A stretch of 64,000 bases of DNA from Thraustochytrium sp. TN22 (taxonomy: Eukaryota; Sar; Bigyra; Thraustochytrida; Thraustochytriidae). The translations under genes and the position numbers were made by a program. The notes beneath the pieces were generated by a model that saw nothing but the letters and a program-made list of their open reading frames with translations, did not search any database and was not told where the DNA came from. Below, piece after piece: positions 47,348 to 58,378 of the stretch. The number at the start of each line of letters is the position of its first letter. Within the stretch, counting starts at the first letter, position 1. The DNA lies in assembly GCA_013306675.1 (NCBI GenBank), contig JABLUY010000123.1:1-64000 (forward strand), in the 5' to 3' direction.

Positions 47348-50300
47348 GAGGAGGAGACGACCACCTGGGTGCAGCCATCGAGGAGCGAGGCGCGCCGCAA
47401 GGGCAAGGCGACCGTCTTCAGGCAGGCCCGGGCGCCTCTATGGGCGACCTCGGCACTCGACTTTGCGCCTTTGGGCGAGGGGCTAACGTTGTACTTTTTG
47501 CTGCTCAAGTGGATCGGGCTCTTCTTTGTGCTGCAAACCATCGTGTCGCTTCCGGCGCTGGCGCTCTTTCTGAACGGTGGCGCCATCGCGGACGAGCAGC
47601 TGGACCTCTTCGGGGTGGCGAGGACCACACTCGGCAACTATCACGCGGACAATATGACGGACTGGCTGTTGCAGTACCACGTGGTGAACAGCGTGAGCGT
47701 CTCAGACGAGGTCCTGGCCAATGTAACCGGCGACGGCAGTTCGACACCGCAGCGGCCATATGTACTCTCGTACATGATTAGCACGCTAGATTTGATCAAC
47801 ACGGCCTTGTTCCTCGTCTTTATACTCTGGCTCAGGTATAAATTGGCACGGGTGGCGCGCACCGCGGATCAGGGCGCCGTGACGACATCGGACTACGCGA
47901 TCTACGTGGAGGGGCTCCCGTTGGACGCGACCGAGGAAGAAGTCCGTGACCACTTCAACGCGCTGTACCGGCTGGACCAGCCTGACTGGGCCTGGCCTGG
48001 GTTTCTGGGCGGCCGTCTCGGCCGCAAGGACCCGCGACCTGTACCGGATGTCCGCGCCTTTCGGCTCGACGGCAACAACAAGGATGCACTGCGCGTGGTT
48101 TCCGAGGAGCTCCGTCCCGTGGAGGATGTGAGCTACCTGGGTGAGTCCTCGTATCGCGGGTTCTGGGTGTGCGAAGTGACGCTCGCGGAGCACCAGGGCG
48201 CCATCATTCGCGCCTGCCTGGCGCTGCGCAAGACGCAGGTCCGGCTGAGCGAGACGAGCGCCGCGGCGCGCCGGCTGGCGACGCCACAGACGCAAGAGGA
48301 CCAGGGGAAGGCCCTTTGGGGGCCTGTGCACAGGCTGACGCGGTGGTGGTGGCGCGTGCAGTGGGGCGAGGGCAAGGCCGGCCTGGAGGCGGCCCGGGCG
48401 CGACGGAAAGCGCTGCAGGCGCAGGCAAAGCGGACACAGCAACGCATCGCGGAGCTGCGGGACCAGCGCAAGCGCCAGCCCGCGTGCAAGGGCGCCTTTG
48501 TGATCTTCGAGCACCAAGAGTCGCGTCGCAGGTGCTTGGAGGACTACGCGACGTACACGAAGTGGTGGCACCGCCAGCCAGAGGCGCTGCGGTTTCGCGG
48601 CGGCGCCTTCGCGCTGCGCGTGAGCGAGGCACCGGAGCCGACCAACATCAAGTGGGAGAGCCAGGGCGTGAGCGGGCTGGAGGCCACGGCGCGGATGCTG
48701 GCGGCGGCGTGCGTGACAGTGGGCATCTTGCTGGGCGGCTTCGTGCTCGTGTATTGGTGCCAGACGGTCTTTCGCGACATGCGCGAGGCCTTGCCGGCCT
48801 CGTCCGTCTGCATCGCCGATCTGCCGGCCCTGTACCACGGCGATTACCTGCTTGCGGAGCTGAGCCCCAAGCTGCAGCGGGACCCACTGCTGGACGACCT
48901 GTGCCCGGCTGGCTACGTCTGGCTTGGGTACGCGGCGCCCCCCGCCGGGGCGGCGGAGGCCGCGGCGCTCGTCGAAGAGGCGGACGGGGCGTGCCACAGC
49001 CCGTGCGTGGCGCTGCCCGGCGTGGCGGACGAGCGCGTGTGCTACACGCTGAGCGTCGAGGAGGGTTGCCCGTCGACGGAGAGCCCGCTGACGGCGGCGA
49101 ACGAGGACGAGGCGTGCGCCGCGGCGCACTACAGCAACGAGACGTCGGAGGGCTCCCTGGCGCTCTCGCAGGCGCTGCTGAGCGACGCCGAGGCGCTGGC
49201 GCGTCTGGTGCGCGTGGTCGACTCGCTCCACTGCTGCAAGGCCTTTCTGCGCGCGCGGACGGTGCGCGCGTGCTACTGCGCGCAGCGGCTGCGCGAGAGC
49301 ATGAGCGAGCACGGTGTCTTTGCAGCGCTGGCGCACGTGGAGGCGGAGGACAGCGGCCTGTGCGCGGAGATGGCGTCCAACATGTTCACGGCGCAGGCCA
49401 TGGCCGTGCTGCCCGTGGCCATTGTGGTGAGCATCAACACGATGCTGCGCGTGGTCATGTCGCGGCTCTCGCGCCTGGAGCGGCACGCCACGGTGACGGA
49501 TCAGGAGATGAGCCACGCCCTGAAGATCCTCCTGGCGCAGTTCGTCACCACGGCGCTCGTCCTCCTCGTGCTGAACGCCGCACACGTCGGCGCCGGCGAC
49601 GCCTCTGAGGCGCGCATGGGCGGCCTCATCTTCGACGAGGGCGACTTTGACGACTTCACGCGTGCGTGGTACGCGGTGGTGGGCCAGGCCATTGTTCTGA
49701 CCATGGCGGTGAATGTCTTGTCCGTGCAGATGTTCCCGATCTTTTTGCGCCTGGTGGCGGTGCCGCTCCTGCGCCTGTACTACAGCTGCTTCGCGCTCAC
49801 GCAGGACCGCCTCGACTGGGCGTACGGTGGGCTGCGCTTTCGCATCACCGTGCGCTACGCGATGCTGGTCAACACCATCTGGGTCACCATGCTGTACTCG
49901 GCCAGCATGCCGCTCGTGCTGCCGTGCGCGGCGGTCTTCTTCTTTTGCACCTTTTGGTTCGACAAGTACGCCATTTTGCGCTACTACCGCAAGCCGCCAG
50001 CCTACGATGCGTCCTTCCCGCACTTTGCCGTCCGCCTCATGCCCGTCGCGCTTCTGGGCCACGCCGCCTTTAGCTTCTGGGCCTTTGCCAACGACGACCT
50101 CCTGCCCTCGGAGCGCGTCTCGCTCGCCGGCGTGCGCGACTTTTTCGAGGGCCGCGCCGAGGCCGTCGGCCGCCTCGAGGAGTTCTCCGCCTGGGCGGAC
50201 GCCGTGCTGGCGGCGGACCGCTTCGGCGTCTTCTACAAGGCCTCGCACCGCGCCGCCTTGCCGCACCTGCTCGTGGCGCTCGCCGTGCTCCTCTTCTACG

Positions 50301-50833
50301 CCGCCGTCGCGCTGCTCGCCGCCTTTTACCTCCTGCCCAAGGCGCGGCTCCCGCTGCTCTGGGCCTGGGCGGCGCTCCGGGCGCGCTTGCACCGCCTGCG
50401 CCGCGCTGGGGCACGCGTCGCGCCGCAGCCGGCGGCAGCGGCGCGCGCAGCCACGCTCGTCCTGCCCTCGCGTGAGCGCCCGCGCTTGCCGCCCTTCTCG
50501 CGGCCCTTCTTGCGCGAGGTCCCGCTCTCCGCCTCGGTCGTCTCCGCGCAGCGCCGCAAGCGCTGGCGCCTGCTCGTCGACCAGGACGGCGCCGCCTACG
50601 AGTACTGCGTCTGGCCTCCGCGCGACCCTCCGGGTCCTGACGACGGGCCTCACAGTCAAGACCCTCCGGACGCCGCCGGGCAGCATCCCGACGCCCCCAT
50701 GGCCACCTGGCAGCTCATCGCCTCCCAGTCCGTGCACTCGTACCGCCTCGACCGCAACCCGTTTTACGCAGCCGTGAAAGGCGCTCGGCCTCTCCTCCTG
50801 GACGCCGACGACGACGACAACGACAATCCCTGA
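47162..50833 (+). CDS. OSCA/CSC1/TMEM63-like membrane channel
   Basis: 1,223 residues, from an ATG at the end of the divergent promoter. Order: a cytosolic N-terminus with Glu/Gln repeats; TM near 110-140 (LYFLLLKWIGLFFVLQTIVS) and 202-227; a cytosolic RRM-like domain starting near 245 (YVEGLPLDATEEEVRDHFN) that resumes near 444 with GAFVIFEHQESRRRCL; TM3 near 510-536 preceded by TNIKWES; a large Cys-rich extracellular insertion (about 543-713, more than ten Cys); then the 7TM core including EMSHALKILLAQFVTTALVLL, FPIFLRLVAVPLLRLYY and FWFDKYAILRYYRKPPAYD. This arrangement is that of the calcium-permeable stress-gated/OSCA family (DUF221), opened by membrane tension or osmotic stress. The long extracellular Cys-rich insert is unlike plant OSCA1. 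Scramblase relatives (TMEM16) are less likely because of the RRM-like split domain. Confidence 0.78.
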
Positions 50834-52424
50834 GAGAGAAAAATGCCATCACCCACGGCGAGACCACTGCCGGCGCTCGAGAGTCGAGACCAAGCTTGCT
50901 CTTCAGAGGCGCTCGAGACACGACCAGCCTAGCTTGGTTGCTCTTCACTGGCCACGGTGAAGACGCCGTGCTTCAGCGAGACGTGTCATGCGTGACATGC
51001 TCAGACACTCTCGCTCCGACGTGTCATGCATGACATGCAAAAGGAAACCCACCACTGCGAGTCTGCGACTCACCACTCCCTCGCTCCGACTTCGTCGCAT
51101 CTTCCTGCCCTACGCTAGGCGTTCACGTTAGAGCAAGAGAGCTCTGACTCACCAGGCCTCTGTATCCAATCGATCCAACCGCCGAGAACGGCGTTCTCCA
51201 ACCTGAACCGAACCGAACCTTGGCTGCCCACTCGACTTGACCAACGCGAGGGCGACCCTGCGAGCGACGACGCCGCACTCGAACCCGCGCCGCACGCGCG
51301 CAACGCGGCGGCTCACAGGCAGGCAGGCAGGCAGGCTGTCCTCGCCGCGCCGCGCTTGCTCCCGCTCCGCCCGCCGCCCTGGCGCTCCCTCCCCAGCTAG
51401 CTCGCTCGCTCGCTCGCTCCATCCTCCACGCGCCGCGAGCGTCTCGCGGGCGTCTGCCGCGGCGCGGCGCGCCTCCTGCTCCTCCGCGCGGCCGCTGCCA
51501 GCCGCGCGCGCTCGCCTCGCCGCCCGCGCGCGCCGCCCTGCGCCTCGCGCGCGCCGCCGCGCCGCGCGGCCGCCGCCCTAAATCCCTCCCATCCCCCCCA
51601 TCCCGTCGCTCGGCTGCCGGCCGCTGCTGCCGGCCGGCGCCGGCGCCGCCGCCGCCGCCGCGCGGCCCCTCGCGCGCGCGCCGCCGCGCGCGCGCGCGCG
51701 CGCTGCCCGCTTGCTGCTCGATCGCGCGGCGCGTTCGAACCGGGCCCCGCTCGCCGCCGCTCCTCCCTCCTCTCCGCTCCGCATCGCCGCTCTCGAGCCG
51801 GCCGGCCAGCCATCCCGCGCTCGCCCGCGGCAGACCGGCAGCGCGGCGGCGGCGGCGGGGGGGCGGGGCGGCGGCTCGCGGTCGCGCTCGCGCTCGCGCT
51901 CGCGCGCCGCGCCCGCGCCGGGGCGCCCCGAGCGGCGGCGCTCGCACGTGGCGAGCAGGCAGGCAGCTGGGCGGGCAACCGTGAGCAGGGCCTGGCCGGG
52001 CAGGCGCGCCTTCGGCCCTCCTCGCGCCGCGCCGCGCCCGCCGCGCGGCGTCGCGCGGGCCGCGGTGGCGGCTGGGGCCGCGCGGTCGCCGCCTCGCGGT
52101 CGCGGCCGCGCGTCGTGCGTCGTGCGCGTCCGCTCGGCCTGCGCTTCGCGGCGGCGCCCGCCGGCAGCCGCGGCATTCCATCCATCCATCCCGCGCGGCT
52201 CGCGCGCTCGCTCGCGCGCTCGCGCGCCCGCGCGCTCGCGCTCGCGCGCGCGCCGGTCGCGGGCCGCTCGGCGCTGCGCGCGACCGCCGCGCCCGCGCGC
52301 CGCGGCAGGAGAACGAGGCGGCGCGTGCGGCACGCGCTGGCGCGGAAGGCGCGGCCGGCCGCCGGCAGCCAGCCGGAGAGGGAGAGGGAGAGGAACGAGA
52401 GGAAGGAGAGCGAGGCAGACGCTC
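50834..52424. other. 1.6-kb intergenic region, extremely GC-rich at right
   Basis: The left 300 bases hold two copies of a 21-bp palindromic element, listed separately. From 51.3 to 52.4 kb the sequence is almost only G and C with GGCA (51316-51336) and gctc (51400-51420) runs and cgcg alternations. Open frames span it on both strands purely by composition. The PH-TM frame is open back to a TTG at 51711, but I see no domain before the ATG at 52425. Confidence 0.45.
50980..51038. repeat. Two copies of a 21-bp element with palindromic core
   Basis: Copies at 50980-51000 and 51018-51038 read gacgtgtcatgc, then g or a, then tgacatgc. In the second, tgtcatgcatgaca (51022-51035) is a perfect 14-bp palindrome; the first has one change. 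Two spaced dyads of this kind often mark binding sites of a dimeric protein, which is an inference here. They lie 150-200 bases after the OSCA-like stop. Confidence 0.7.
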
Positions 52425-54112
52425 ATGAGCGCGGCGCGCGCGGCGCGCGCGGCGGCGGACGCGCGCCTGGGCGCGGGCGCGTGGGACGCGGAGCCCGCGC
52501 TGGAGGCGGCGGCCGGCGCGCCCGCGCTGGAGGCGGTCGGCGGCTCGCGCAGGGAGTGGCGGCTGGTGGCGGCGGCGCGCGGCACGCGGTCGACGCTCGC
52601 TCGCGCGGCCAAGCGCAGGCGCGGCAGCAGCGGCAGCGGCGGCAGCGGCGGCAAGGGCGGCGCGGAGGAGGACGGCGGCGCCATGGAGGGCATGCTGGAG
52701 GTGCCGGCCGGCGGCCGCTGGAAGAAGGGCCACGGCAAGTACTTTGTCGTGGACGAGACCCGCAAGGCGGTGTGCTCCGGCAGGGACGCGGCGGCGGCGC
52801 GCGGCGGCGCGGCCAAGAAGCTGCCGGCGCATAACTTCACCGCCGTGGAGATCACGGGCGAGGCCGAGGGAACCGAGTTCCGCATCGTGTCGCGCCGCAA
52901 GACCTACCTGTTCCGCGCGCAGTCGCAGCGCGAGGCGCGCGACTGGGTGCGCGCAGTGCAGGCGCTCATGGACGCCGCGCACGGCAAGGGCGCTGTCAAG
53001 CCGCGCGCGGGCAGGCACCACCGCGCCGCAGGCTCCTCGTCCTCGTCCTCCAAGGATGCTGCGGCGGAGCTTCGCGGCCTGCTCGTGGTCGGCGGCGTCT
53101 TCGCCGTGCTGGCCATCGTGCTCATCAAGCTCACCATGATGGTCTCCTCCGGACCTGCGGCACTCCCGCCGGCAGTTTCCGCGCCGGAGCCGACCGTGGC
53201 GGAGCCCATTGACTCGTGGAGGTCGTCCGTCCAGGACGCGGTGCCTGAGCCGGTGACCGTCAGGCTGGCCAGCGCCGGCGGCGGCGGTGGCGGCGGCGGC
53301 GGCGGCATCGGCGGCACGCTCGTGCTGCTCGTCCTGCTCGCGGTCCCGGCGGTCCTTGCCTACGGAAAGCGTCGTCGCATCGCCCGCTTTCTCGCCGGCG
53401 TGCGCCGCCGCCTCCAAAAGCGGCTCAGGGCCTACCGCGAGGACATGGCCGCTTCGGCCGCCAAGCCACTCAACGAGGTGCAGCGCGCCTGGGCCGACCT
53501 GGTGACGCGCGCGCACGAGCTCTGGGCCCGCGTCCCTGGCTCCGGCGGGCGTCGCCACTCCACTTCGCGCCGCCACTCGAGCTCGCGCCGCCACTCGAGC
53601 TCGCGCCGCCACGGCAGCAGCAGCAGCAGCAGCAGCAGCGCCGCCTCTGTGACGCCGGTGCACTCGCCGGCGGCCAGCGAGCGGCACAGCGAGGAGGAGC
53701 CTGCCCCTCGTGTGCGGCGCTCCGTGCGCCGCGAGCCCCGGCCGCTGGAGCGCGGCGAGGGCTCGCACGGTGCGCTCGACGACCACTTCCGTGCGCGTGC
53801 AGCACCCGCAGCACCCGCCCCGCGCGCAGTGCCCGCCCCGCGCGCAGCGCCCGTCGCGCGCGCGGCGCCGGCGCGCGTTTACAGTGCCCCGCCGCCGGAG
53901 GAGCCCGAGCTGCGGGACGAGAACGAGACCGAGGACGAGGCCGACCCCACGTCCATGTCGGTGCTGGAGCCCATCCCGCCGCCGCCCGCTCAGGCTAGGG
54001 CGCGCAAGGTGACCTGGTGGGGCGGCGCCGGCAAGCTCAAAAAGGAAAAGGGGGCGCGCAAGAAGGAGGCTCAACAGGCGATGGCAACAACGGCGCGCCG
54101 CCCTTCGCGCAG

Positions 54113-54144
<32 letters not shown>

Positions 54145-54665
54145 GTGCGCCGGCGTCCGCGCCGACGCGCTCGCGGCACAAGGTGGCCGCGGCACCCGTC
54201 GCTGCGGCGCCCGCCGCCCGGGTCGAGCGCCGCCACTCCTCGAAGCGCCGCTCGCTGGACGCGATGCAGCGCGCGGAGGAGCCCGCGCACAGCGGGACCA
54301 GGGCCGGCGGCAGCTCGCCGGCCGCCGCCATGGCCGCCGCCGGCCCCCAGTACGCCAAGTACGCCATGATGCTGCGCAACGGCGTCCCGGAGGGCGCCGT
54401 GCGCAACGCCATCGCGCGCGACGGCCTGTCCGAGCCGCGCGGAGTCTTTGACGGCGAGGAGCTCTACTCGGGCTCCGCGGCCAAGGACGTCCGAGCGCAG
54501 ATCAAGCAGGCCAAGCAGGCCAGCGCCAGCGCTAGCGGCAACAAAAAGCGCCGCTCCGCGCGCCACAACGATGCCAGCGCGTCGCCGCGCAGCGTCATTG
54601 AGGAGCTGCGCTTGCGCCAGGCCTCCATGGGCCTCACCCCGCGGGACGACGATGACGACTACTGA
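52425..54665 (+). CDS. PH-domain protein with two transmembrane helices
   Basis: 746 residues from the ATG at 52425. A PH domain lies at about 86-184 (MEGMLEVPAGGRWKKGHGKYFVV; FRAQSQREARDWVRAVQALM). Hydrophobic helices at about 218-241 (GGVFAVLAIVLIKLTMMV) and 297-314 (LVLLVLLAVPAVLAYG) flank a short Pro/Gly-rich loop with a ten-Gly run. The following basic segment (GKRRRIARFLAGVRRRLQKRLRAY) would face the cytosol. Next is a Ser/Arg region with RRHSS repeats coded by 15-bp direct repeats at about 53560-53620. A Pro/Ala/Arg-rich linker then leads to a C-terminal helix (about 641-667, YAKYAMMLRNGVPEGAVRNA) that resembles the short helical motif of WASHC3 and other actin-regulator proteins. It may tether a membrane contact or endosome to a cytoskeletal partner. 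The function is unknown. Confidence 0.72.
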
Positions 54666-54767
54666 ACGAATATGCTGTCGCGCCAGCCGACCGATACCAC
54701 GCACAGCCTGAGCTGAGCTGAGGTGCGAGAAATACATTTATAAGGAGAGTTCGACTACATTTGTTGA

Positions 54768-55907
54768 TCATGACATAAAACGACCCGTGACCTCGTCGGC
54801 CTTGGCCTTGAGGCCAAGCCCGGCCGTGGCCAGCCCATTGGCTTTCTCCTCCAGCCCGTGCGCGTCCATCCCCTGGACACGCTCCTTGACGGCCTCCACG
54901 CCCTTCTCGACCACGTCTTCACCTTGAAGAACCACATTCGTGACGCTGCGGGCCGCGGAGGCGGTGGATGGGCTAACCTTCTCCAGGAAGTACATGAGCC
55001 ACAGATAAACGCACGCGTATCTCCACACGCTCCCCGGACCGTTGTCAAGGAAGCGCTGGAGGTGAGCGACCACCTTCTCGTGCCAGACGAAGCAGACCAA
55101 AAACGTGCATAGCGACTGGTTGAAGAGCTCCACAACCTCGATCGTCGAGATTTGCTCCTGCACGTACTCGGATGCCATGCCGGCGAGGTCAACACCCTCC
55201 TCGTCCTCCGCCTCCTCGTCCTCCGCCTCGTTCCCGTCGCAGCCCACCGCGGCGGCCGGGCACTCCTCCATCTCGGGCGGGTTGCCGTCTTCGTCGGCCG
55301 TCAGCACATCGGCGCCGCACATGCAGAACACCTCCTCCGGCTCTTGCTCAGCAGCGGCGCATCCGAGCTCGCACGTCGCCGGGCATGCTGCGCGCATGAA
55401 GGCCGCAAAGGACACGCAGGCGCCCTGCAGCGAAGCCGAGGTACAGTCCTGCCCGGGGACGGCAGCGACCTGTGCGACCCAGTCGTCGTGGTCCTCGCAG
55501 GCGTCTGGACACGCGGCCGACGCGCACGACAGTGGGCAAAGCATCTCCGCCAGCTCACCGAGCGCACAGCCGCCAGCGAGGGCAACTTCCTCGCACGTGG
55601 TGCCCACGGCCAGCAATAGAGGGTGCTGCGCCAGCTCGGTGGCGTTCACGTCCGCGCACTCGTCCTCCGAGGCCACCTGCGCGCACAGCCCGCACGAGGC
55701 GTTGCAGGCCTCCATAAGAAAGGCCGGCGCCAGCACGCCGCACAATCCGGCGTCCACCACCTCCTGGCACGTCTGCACCACGAGCTGCGCATCCAGCAGC
55801 GCTGTGCCATTGCTGTCCGCGCATATGTCTGTGTCCTGGCCCGCCAGCGGCTGCGCCGTCAGCATCAAGAGCGACAGCGCAAGGGCTGGCACCGCCTTGA
55901 CGCGCAT
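54768..55907 (-). CDS. Secreted/type I membrane Cys-rich (ShK-like) protein
   Basis: 379 residues with a clear signal peptide (MRVKAVPALALSLLMLTAQPLAG). Three Cys-rich units follow, each with about six Cys and patterns such as CEEVALAGGCALGELAEMLCPLSC, CTSASLQGACVSFAAFMRAACPATCELGC, which resemble the ShK (SXC) toxin-like domain used in secreted protist and animal proteins. An Asp/Glu-rich spacer (EAEDEEAEDEEG) leads to a hydrophobic stretch around FNQSLCTFLVCFVW and WRYACVYLWLMYFLEKV, probably one or two membrane helices, then a helical cytosolic tail. The nearest relative is its divergent neighbour at 56450, which shares the signal peptide and Cys units. The function is unknown, and adhesion or enzyme-partner roles are possible. 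Confidence 0.75.
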   Translation of the reverse strand: MRVKAVPALALSLLMLTAQPLAGQDTDICADSNGTALLDAQLVVQTCQEVVDAGLCGVLAPAFLMEACNASCGLCAQVASEDECADVNATELAQHPLLLAVGTTCEEVALAGGCALGELAEMLCPLSCASAACPDACEDHDDWVAQVAAVPGQDCTSASLQGACVSFAAFMRAACPATCELGCAAAEQEPEEVFCMCGADVLTADEDGNPPEMEECPAAAVGCDGNEAEDEEAEDEEGVDLAGMASEYVQEQISTIEVVELFNQSLCTFLVCFVWHEKVVAHLQRFLDNGPGSVWRYACVYLWLMYFLEKVSPSTASAARSVTNVVLQGEDVVEKGVEAVKERVQGMDAHGLEEKANGLATAGLGLKAKADEVTGRFMS

Positions 55908-56449
55908 TGTGGCGGAGATGGGAGGTGTCTGCCTGCCTGCCTGTCTGCCTGCGCTGCAGGCTGGTGCGTTCCGTAGAAGCGACCCGCGACCGCCTGTCCT
56001 GACTCACCGAGACGCCGTCGCTTCGAGTCAGTAGTGGCAGCACGGTCACGTCACGGTCGTCCTGGTATGGTACAACAGTTACTTCTTTCCTTCCAGATTT
56101 GCTGATGCAAGTTATGCGCTGGTTCGCGTTTTCGTTCCGAGTCCTGTCGCGCCATGTCGCCAAAAACGCGCAGCGGCCGCGGCGGCCGGCAGCGGCGGTG
56201 GTCGCTAGAGAAAAGGGAGCGTAGCACAGCAGCACGAGCGGCCACGGCGCGCCGCCCGCTCCCGCGGCCGCGCGCGGCCCTCCCTGATTCACATGAAACG
56301 GTCTTGGGGCAGGAACCGAGCGGCGCGTCCCCGGGCACTTCACGACAAGAACTCCGGACAACAACTCCACGCAACTCGGCCTTGGGGGCAAATCCTGTGC
56401 AAGCTGGCTGCCGGCACCGCGCCCGCGCTGCGCAGCCGGCGGGGCGCGC
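55908..56449. promoter_or_regulatory. Divergent 542-bp region of the Cys-rich gene pair
   Basis: Both ShK-like genes start here and diverge. A gcctgcctgcctg tetranucleotide run lies at 55932-55950. No TATA-like element is evident. The centre (56050-56120) is mixed in composition. Confidence 0.5.
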
Positions 56450-58378
56450 ATGATGCCGCCGCGGCGCTGGCGGCGCTGGCTGGCCCTGGCAGCCTTCTTG
56501 GTCGTGGCGACAGCACAGCAAAGCCGCGCCGAGGTGGACTGCGACCCGGAGGGCGAGGATGACGATGACGGCGGCCTCGAGCTTGCCTTGGCCCTCTTCG
56601 ACGCCGTCAGCCTGAATGTGACCTCGTGCGAGGACCTCGCCGGCGTGGGCGGCTGCGAGCTGGTGCGCGAGGACATTTTGGAGCAGATTTGCCCGCGCGC
56701 CTGCGGCCTTTGCGCAGCACGGTGCATGGATGTAAGCGACCACGACAGGTTCGCGGCGCTGCCCTTCTCGGCGTGCTCGAGTGCCCTGGAGCGCGGTCTG
56801 TGCGAGCCGTACGCGACCGTCATGGAGGTCCTCTGTCCGGTGAGCTGCGAGCTTGGGTGCGGAGCGCCGCAGCAGGACTGCGTCTGCGGAAAGCTTGTGC
56901 AACGCGCCTTTCCGGACGACTGCGAGGTTGCCGGCAACGCGACGGAGACGAACACAACCGAGACGGCGGCGCCCACGGCGGATGATGCCGCGCTCCCGGG
57001 GAACGCGACCGCGGCGCCCACAGCGGCGCCCTCCGCACCACCGACGGCAACGGAGGGCCCGACAAGCGCAGCGAGCCAGCTGGAGCAATCCTGCTCGGAC
57101 GCCAGCTTTGGTCGCCTCCTCATGAGTTGTGCTCAGCTCGCAGTGGCTGTTCGTGTTGCCTACATGCAGCACACCGAAAAGAGAGACGCCGTCACTGGCA
57201 AGAGAGGCAACACCGGCAGTGCCAAGGTCGCACCTAGCGACCCAGACCCGCCGCCCCCGGGGCCGCCGCCGTCCCCTCGTCCACCGTCAAGTTTCGTGGT
57301 TTCGCCGGACCCCGACGCAGAGGCGACGGCGGCGCCCAGCGAAAAGGCCGCGGAGCCGGTGAAGCCAGAAACCACGGACCAGGCGGCGCAGACCACGTCC
57401 TGGCCGCTCATGCACCGATGTATCCAGACCGATCCCGAAGAGCCGAAGATTGTCGTGCCCGATGTTCCGGATCCGCCTCCGCAGCCAGACGTGCCCGAGC
57501 CCCGCCCAGGCCCGCAGCCGGAGGTTGTTGAGCCGGACCCGCAGCCAGAGGTGCCGGATCCCGAGCCCAGTCCGAGTCCGGGCCCGCCCAATCCAAATCC
57601 AGACCCCGACCCACAGCCCAACCCGCAACCAGACGGGCCCATTGAAGAGCCGAGTCCGCTGCCAAGTGAGCCCGACGATAACCCAGGTCCGGTGCCAGAC
57701 CTGGACATCGTTCCTGGTGGCGACGAGGAGCTGCCGCCCCAGGAAGAAACGGTGCAGGAGGAGCCGCAGCCCGGGCCGAAGGTTGCCGAGAAGGGGACGC
57801 AGGTGGACTTCCAGGACGTTCTGCTGCCGCCCGAGCCGGAGGCCGAGGTGAAGCGACCGCGCTCCGCGTCGCCGCCCCGCATCGGCGGCGGCCACCGGTA
57901 CGAGAGCGAGTTTCTGCTTTATTGGCCCCGCTCGTGGGGCGGACCTGGCGTCAACGTGGATCGTCCGCGACCCTTTAGCGCCGGAAGTGTCGGCCGCGGG
58001 GAGGCCGCATCGCCGCTGTCGCCGAGCGACTTCGGCGAGGCGAGCCCGTTGGAGACACAGCGCACGCAGGACACGCGGCGGCGCGGCCGATCTCGGCGGC
58101 GCGGCTCGCGGCGCGCCAGCTCCGCTGACCCGACGCGGCAGCGCCGCTTACGCAGGCGGCGCTCCAAGTCACCAGGCGCACAGCCCAGCTCGCCGGGGTC
58201 GCCGTACGCACCCCAGCTCAAGCCTCTCCTCGACCGCCGCGGCGTCGGCCTCTACGGCCGTGGCCTCCCCAGCAGACTGGACGAGGTGGCTCTCGGCGGC
58301 CCCCGCCCTGCAGGCGCCGGGGTCAGTGACCAGGACGATATTGCCGCGAGCCCAAGCAGTGAGAACGCCAAGCAGTGA
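56450..58378 (+). CDS. Secreted Cys-rich (ShK-like) and proline-rich protein
   Basis: 642 residues. A signal peptide follows tandem ATGs (MMPPRRWRRWLALAAFLVVATAQQ). Two ShK-like Cys units (about 50-140; GVGGCELVREDILEQICPRACGLC; ERGLCEPYATVMEVLCPVSCELGC) match those of the divergent neighbour. A Thr/Ala/Pro linker with NxT glycosylation sites precedes a weakly hydrophobic segment (LLMSCAQLAVAVRVAYM) that may span the membrane. Then come about 180 residues of Pro/Asp/Glu-rich repeats (PEPxPxPNPDPDPQPNP) and a basic Arg/Ser-rich C-terminus with RRRGRSRRRGS. The repeat region reads as a long disordered stalk or wall-binding part. The function is unknown. A diverged duplicate relationship with the minus-strand neighbour is the clearest statement possible. 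Confidence 0.72.
   Translation: MMPPRRWRRWLALAAFLVVATAQQSRAEVDCDPEGEDDDDGGLELALALFDAVSLNVTSCEDLAGVGGCELVREDILEQICPRACGLCAARCMDVSDHDRFAALPFSACSSALERGLCEPYATVMEVLCPVSCELGCGAPQQDCVCGKLVQRAFPDDCEVAGNATETNTTETAAPTADDAALPGNATAAPTAAPSAPPTATEGPTSAASQLEQSCSDASFGRLLMSCAQLAVAVRVAYMQHTEKRDAVTGKRGNTGSAKVAPSDPDPPPPGPPPSPRPPSSFVVSPDPDAEATAAPSEKAAEPVKPETTDQAAQTTSWPLMHRCIQTDPEEPKIVVPDVPDPPPQPDVPEPRPGPQPEVVEPDPQPEVPDPEPSPSPGPPNPNPDPDPQPNPQPDGPIEEPSPLPSEPDDNPGPVPDLDIVPGGDEELPPQEETVQEEPQPGPKVAEKGTQVDFQDVLLPPEPEAEVKRPRSASPPRIGGGHRYESEFLLYWPRSWGGPGVNVDRPRPFSAGSVGRGEAASPLSPSDFGEASPLETQRTQDTRRRGRSRRRGSRRASSADPTRQRRLRRRRSKSPGAQPSSPGSPYAPQLKPLLDRRGVGLYGRGLPSRLDEVALGGPRPAGAGVSDQDDIAASPSSENAKQ

Noticed and set aside
47786-50737. 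983-codon minus-strand ORF
   Set aside because: Antisense shadow of the OSCA-like gene.
51123-54737. 1,204-codon minus-strand ORF
   Set aside because: Antisense to the PH-2TM gene and its GC-rich leader; Ala/Arg/Gly runs only.
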